From an uncultured Pseudomonadales bacterium (GTDB lineage: Bacteria; Pseudomonadota; Gammaproteobacteria; Pseudomonadales; Azotimanducaceae), in NCBI GenBank assembly GCA_958296405.1, contig OY282519.1:2340132-2404131 (forward strand): a DNA stretch of 64,000 nucleotides, given 5' to 3'. Positions within the stretch are counted from its first letter, which is position 1. Every line of letters begins with the position of its first letter. The notes beneath the pieces are model-generated. The model saw nothing but the letters and a program-made list of their open reading frames with translations, was not told the origin of the DNA and did no database searches. Below, one piece after another: positions 61,303-64,000 of the stretch. A program made the translations under genes and the position numbers.

Positions 61303-63120
61303 ATGGCCGCCACGTCCTATCCGCTCATTCCCTACGGCTGGGCGGATTTTCGCGCCATTCGGCTGGAAGGCCGTCTCTATGTGGACAAAACGCGCTTCAT
61401 TCGTCCGCTGGAGAACGAGCGTTTCACTTTCCTGATCCGTCCACGGCGGTTTGGGAAGTCCTGCTGGCTTTCCTTGCTGGAGAACTACTACGACCGCAAG
61501 TGGGCAGATGAGTTCGAGCAGGTCTTCGGCGGCACGGACATCGGACGCAACCCCACCGAGAACCGCCACAGCTTCGTGGTGCTGCGCTTCGACTTCTCGG
61601 TGGTGAATGACGAGCCGAAGACGCTGGAACAGGAGTTCGACTACTACTGCACAATGGAAATTCGCGAAGCGTTGGAGCGCCATCCGGCTCTGTTTCCGGA
61701 CAAGGCCATCCAGCGAATCCTTGCTGCTCCTTCTGTTCAAACAAGGCTCAACGGGCTGTTCCGGTATGCCAGCGAGCACGGCATTCGCCTCTACATGCTG
61801 GTTGACGAGTACGACAACTTCGCCAACACCATACTGGCCCGTCACGGCGCCCGGGTGTATCGAGCGCTAACCCACGGCGGCGGCTTCTACCGCAACTTCT
61901 TTGCCGCCGTGAAAGGCGGCGCGGGACAGAGCGGCGGCGGCTTGGAGCGCCTGTTCATCACCGGCGTATCGCCGATCACCTTGGATGACGTGACCAGCGG
62001 CTTCAACATCGGCAAGAACGTCAGCCTGCTGCCGGAGTTCAACGCCGTGCTTGGCTTCACGGAAGCGGAGGTGCGCGGCCTGCTCGACACCTACCGCAAC
62101 GTTGGGGCGCTGGACTTGGATCCAGAGGCTGCCCTGGACGTGATGCGCGATTGGTACGACGGCTATCGCTTCGCCAAGGGTGCGGGCGAGACCGTCTACA
62201 ACACCGACATGGTGCTCTACTTCTTAGATTCCGTGCTGCCGAACAAGCCCATGCCGGACGATTTGATCGACGTGAACGTGCGCATCGACTACGGCAAGCT
62301 GCGTCACTTGCTAACCGTCAGCCGGCAAATGGGAGACAGTGGGCGTGCGGAGGACACCACTCGCGGGGGCGAAACGGCAGGCTCGGTGCGGCTAAACGGC
62401 AACTTCGATGTGCTGCGACAAGTGATCGGCGAAGGCCAGGCACACGCCGACATCCAGAGCAGCTTCCCCTTGGAGCGCCTAGACCAGCGCGACAACTTCC
62501 TTTCCCTGCTCCACTACTTCGGCCTGCTGAGCATCCGTGACTCGACCGCTGGCAGGATGCGCCTGCACATTCCCAACCAGACGGTGAGGCGACTGTTGTA
62601 CGGCCACCTGCGTGATGCCTACGACGACGTTGGCGTGCTTTCCGTGGACATGCACGCCTTCGCTGGACTGCTGCGGCGTATGGCGCTCGATGGCGAGTGG
62701 CGGCCAGTATTGGACTTCCTCCGCGACGCCATCGCCGCGCAGACGAGCATCCGCGACTACTTGGACGGCGAGAAGATCATCCAAGGCTTCCTCGCCGCCT
62801 ACTTGGGCGTCTCCCGCCACTTCCTGTTGCGCACAGAGGTCGAACTCAACAAGGGCTTCGCCGACATCTCGCTGGAACCGTTAGTCGCCCAGTTTCCGGA
62901 GCTTCGGCACGGATACTTGATCGAACTGAAGTACATCAAGCGGGGGGACGAGGCTAGCGATGCCATCGTGCAGGCGGTGGTTGAGGGCGCTGAGCAGCAG
63001 TTGGGGCGCTACTTGGCGGACGAGCGGCTTCAGCGTTTGTACCCGAGTGTGCGGTTCACCGGACTAACGGTGGTGTTCCATGGCTGGGAGATGGTTTTGT
63101 GCGACATGACGCCAGAATAG
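61303..63120 (+). CDS. AAA-ATPase_like protein with C-terminal PD-(D/E)XK nuclease domain
   Basis: 605 residues from ATG 61303; GTG 61291 would add 4. The N-terminal ATPase has the atypical P-loop RPRRFGKS (46-53) and Walker B LYMLVDEYDNFAN. LFITGVSPITLDDVTSGFNI is a hallmark of the AAA-ATPase_like (PF09820) family. The C-terminal part has VELNKGFADISLEP and HGYLIELKYIKRGD, giving Asp and Glu-x-Lys of PDDEXK_9. Such genes are mobile and their targets unknown. It follows the DUF499 partner by 37 bp and may be part of the cassette or an independent insert. Confidence 0.88.
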   Translation: MAATSYPLIPYGWADFRAIRLEGRLYVDKTRFIRPLENERFTFLIRPRRFGKSCWLSLLENYYDRKWADEFEQVFGGTDIGRNPTENRHSFVVLRFDFSVVNDEPKTLEQEFDYYCTMEIREALERHPALFPDKAIQRILAAPSVQTRLNGLFRYASEHGIRLYMLVDEYDNFANTILARHGARVYRALTHGGGFYRNFFAAVKGGAGQSGGGLERLFITGVSPITLDDVTSGFNIGKNVSLLPEFNAVLGFTEAEVRGLLDTYRNVGALDLDPEAALDVMRDWYDGYRFAKGAGETVYNTDMVLYFLDSVLPNKPMPDDLIDVNVRIDYGKLRHLLTVSRQMGDSGRAEDTTRGGETAGSVRLNGNFDVLRQVIGEGQAHADIQSSFPLERLDQRDNFLSLLHYFGLLSIRDSTAGRMRLHIPNQTVRRLLYGHLRDAYDDVGVLSVDMHAFAGLLRRMALDGEWRPVLDFLRDAIAAQTSIRDYLDGEKIIQGFLAAYLGVSRHFLLRTEVELNKGFADISLEPLVAQFPELRHGYLIELKYIKRGDEASDAIVQAVVEGAEQQLGRYLADERLQRLYPSVRFTGLTVVFHGWEMVLCDMTPE

Positions 63121-63244
63121 TGCATCCCCTCCTCTGCACCGCTTGGCACCCCTCGCGGTCATCGAATACCACGCCGGGTTGACCAGCTTCCGGGTCGTGT
63201 TAGGGTAGGGCTTGCTGGCAAACGACGAGCGTGACGAAGGCGAC

Positions 63245-64000
63245 GTGAACGAACTCCGGGGCGCACGAGCCTCCAACGCTGGCGACGATTACCATGAGCT
63301 GTGGGTTACGCGGCAAGCCATCCGACTGCTGGGTAACGAGGAGGACCTACAAGCCATCGCTGTGGAGGGCGTAGGCGGACGCGACGCAGGCGACAAACCC
63401 TCCGATACTTGGGATGGCGTGGACTGTACGCTGTACTTCGGCGGAACAAGCGCATCGGACGCCGCCCGTGTTGAGATCGTTCAGATCAAGTATTCGACGG
63501 CCAAGCCGCAACAGAACTGGACAACTTTTCGCTTGGTCAATGGTGGCAGGAAGCGTTCCATCTTTTCTAAGCTGGCCAAGGCTTGGAAGGAAGTCACCGA
63601 GAATCGCCCGATCGGTTTCGGCGCCGCTGTGACATTGGTTAGCAACCAACCAGTCCAGCCAGAAGTCGAGAGGGCGATGGGCCGTATTCGTACTTCGACC
63701 AACATCATGCCTACTCGTGCCCCGACGGCTAAGGCTCCATCAGAGGAACGCTTGGCCTATGCCACGAGTTTGAGCGCGGCAGAGTTGCGCAACTTCGCTT
63801 CCTCCTTCTCGTTCCAATGCGGAGGTGCTTCTCGCGTAGCACTTGAGGAGCAGGTTCTACAGTCGATCGGTGAGTGGACCGATCGAGACGTTCGCCAAGT
63901 TTTAAACGACGTCCAAGACTTCGTTCATCGAAAGATGATGCCGGATAGCGTTCGTGAACCGATTACAAGGGAATCTGTGTTAGTACATCTCGGCGTATCA
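63245..64000 (+). CDS. Large ATPase/nuclease protein with DUF4297-like N-terminus, 5' part only
   Basis: At least 252 residues from GTG 63245 (TTG 63212 possible), open to the window edge. The start GDDYHELWVTRQAIRLL, then VEGVG, DGVDCTLYFGG and VEIVQIKYSTAKPQQNW match the N-terminal restriction-like domain (Asp and Gln-x-Lys) of DUF4297/Cap4-type nucleases fused to large ATPases. These act in several anti-phage contexts by degrading DNA. The remainder, which should hold the NTPase part, is outside the window. Base composition is less GC-rich than the catabolic genes. Gene order after DUF499 suggests membership in the same island. Confidence 0.75.
   Translation, partial: MNELRGARASNAGDDYHELWVTRQAIRLLGNEEDLQAIAVEGVGGRDAGDKPSDTWDGVDCTLYFGGTSASDAARVEIVQIKYSTAKPQQNWTTFRLVNGGRKRSIFSKLAKAWKEVTENRPIGFGAAVTLVSNQPVQPEVERAMGRIRTSTNIMPTRAPTAKAPSEERLAYATSLSAAELRNFASSFSFQCGGASRVALEEQVLQSIGEWTDRDVRQVLNDVQDFVHRKMMPDSVREPITRESVLVHLGVS

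Overview
This is a GC-rich bacterial window with no rRNA or tRNA genes that I could find. The gene content fits a metabolically versatile member of the Pseudomonadota: a Rieske oxygenase, an LLM flavin oxidoreductase, a fused enoyl-CoA hydratase/3-hydroxyacyl-CoA dehydrogenase, an acyl-CoA dehydrogenase, a Baeyer-Villiger monooxygenase, a PhyH dioxygenase, an amidase and several alpha/beta hydrolases. It could be a marine or host-associated lineage, but taxonomy cannot be fixed from the sequence alone.

Layout. 0-11.8 kb holds catabolic genes (3' end of an HCCA-isomerase gene, a frameshifted Rieske oxygenase, LLM oxidoreductase, cupin, FadJ-like enzyme). Accessory genes are mixed in: DUF1643, a RelE-like/UvrD fusion, a Fic protein with a 13-bp palindromic operator candidate, and a PD-(D/E)XK protein. 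11.8-26.2 kb is a defence island on the minus strand. Eight tightly packed genes run radC-like, UvrD helicase/Fe-S nuclease fusion, GHKL-ATPase/DUF3883, AlbA_2-ATPase-wHTH, type III mod, small ORF, type III res, orphan vapC. They are followed by a truncated second copy of the AlbA_2 gene. Both AlbA_2 copies carry 12-bp tandem arrays, and the two copies are direct repeats that bracket the mod-res-vapC module.

26.2-33.9 kb holds an NTF2-like protein, an esterase, an AAA/DUF4143 ATPase, an SRAP (YedK) protein, an acyl-CoA dehydrogenase and an oligopeptidase B-like peptidase. At 33,886-35,860 an IS5-type element with perfect inverted repeats and a CTAG target duplication carries only a transposase fragment plus two genes for exported proteins. 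Its left end supplies the last codons of the peptidase. 36-50.5 kb holds a stand-alone AddB-like nuclease, hypothetical genes, a decayed secreted beta-propeller-like gene, a hydrolase/oxygenase catabolic group, a NYN nuclease and a degenerate HTH gene. 50.6-55.1 kb is a polysaccharide group (flippase, two glycosyltransferases, GDP-mannose 3,5-epimerase-like enzyme).

55.2-64 kb is a second defence-like island. It has an ISAs1 element whose transposase carries an N-terminal DruA (DUF4338) domain, bounded by inverted repeats and a 10-bp target duplication. After it come a vapC remnant and a plus-strand row: DUF499 ATPase, its small partner, an AAA/PD-(D/E)XK protein, and the start of a gene with a DUF4297-like nuclease N-terminus that runs off the window. 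No DUF1156-type methyltransferase, the usual DUF499 companion, lies inside the window.

How the parts may work together (inference): the minus-strand island looks like a type III restriction-modification module coupled translationally to a helicase-nuclease, a GHKL ATPase-nuclease and a RadC protein. I do not recognise this combination as a named system, and it is the best candidate here for something undescribed.
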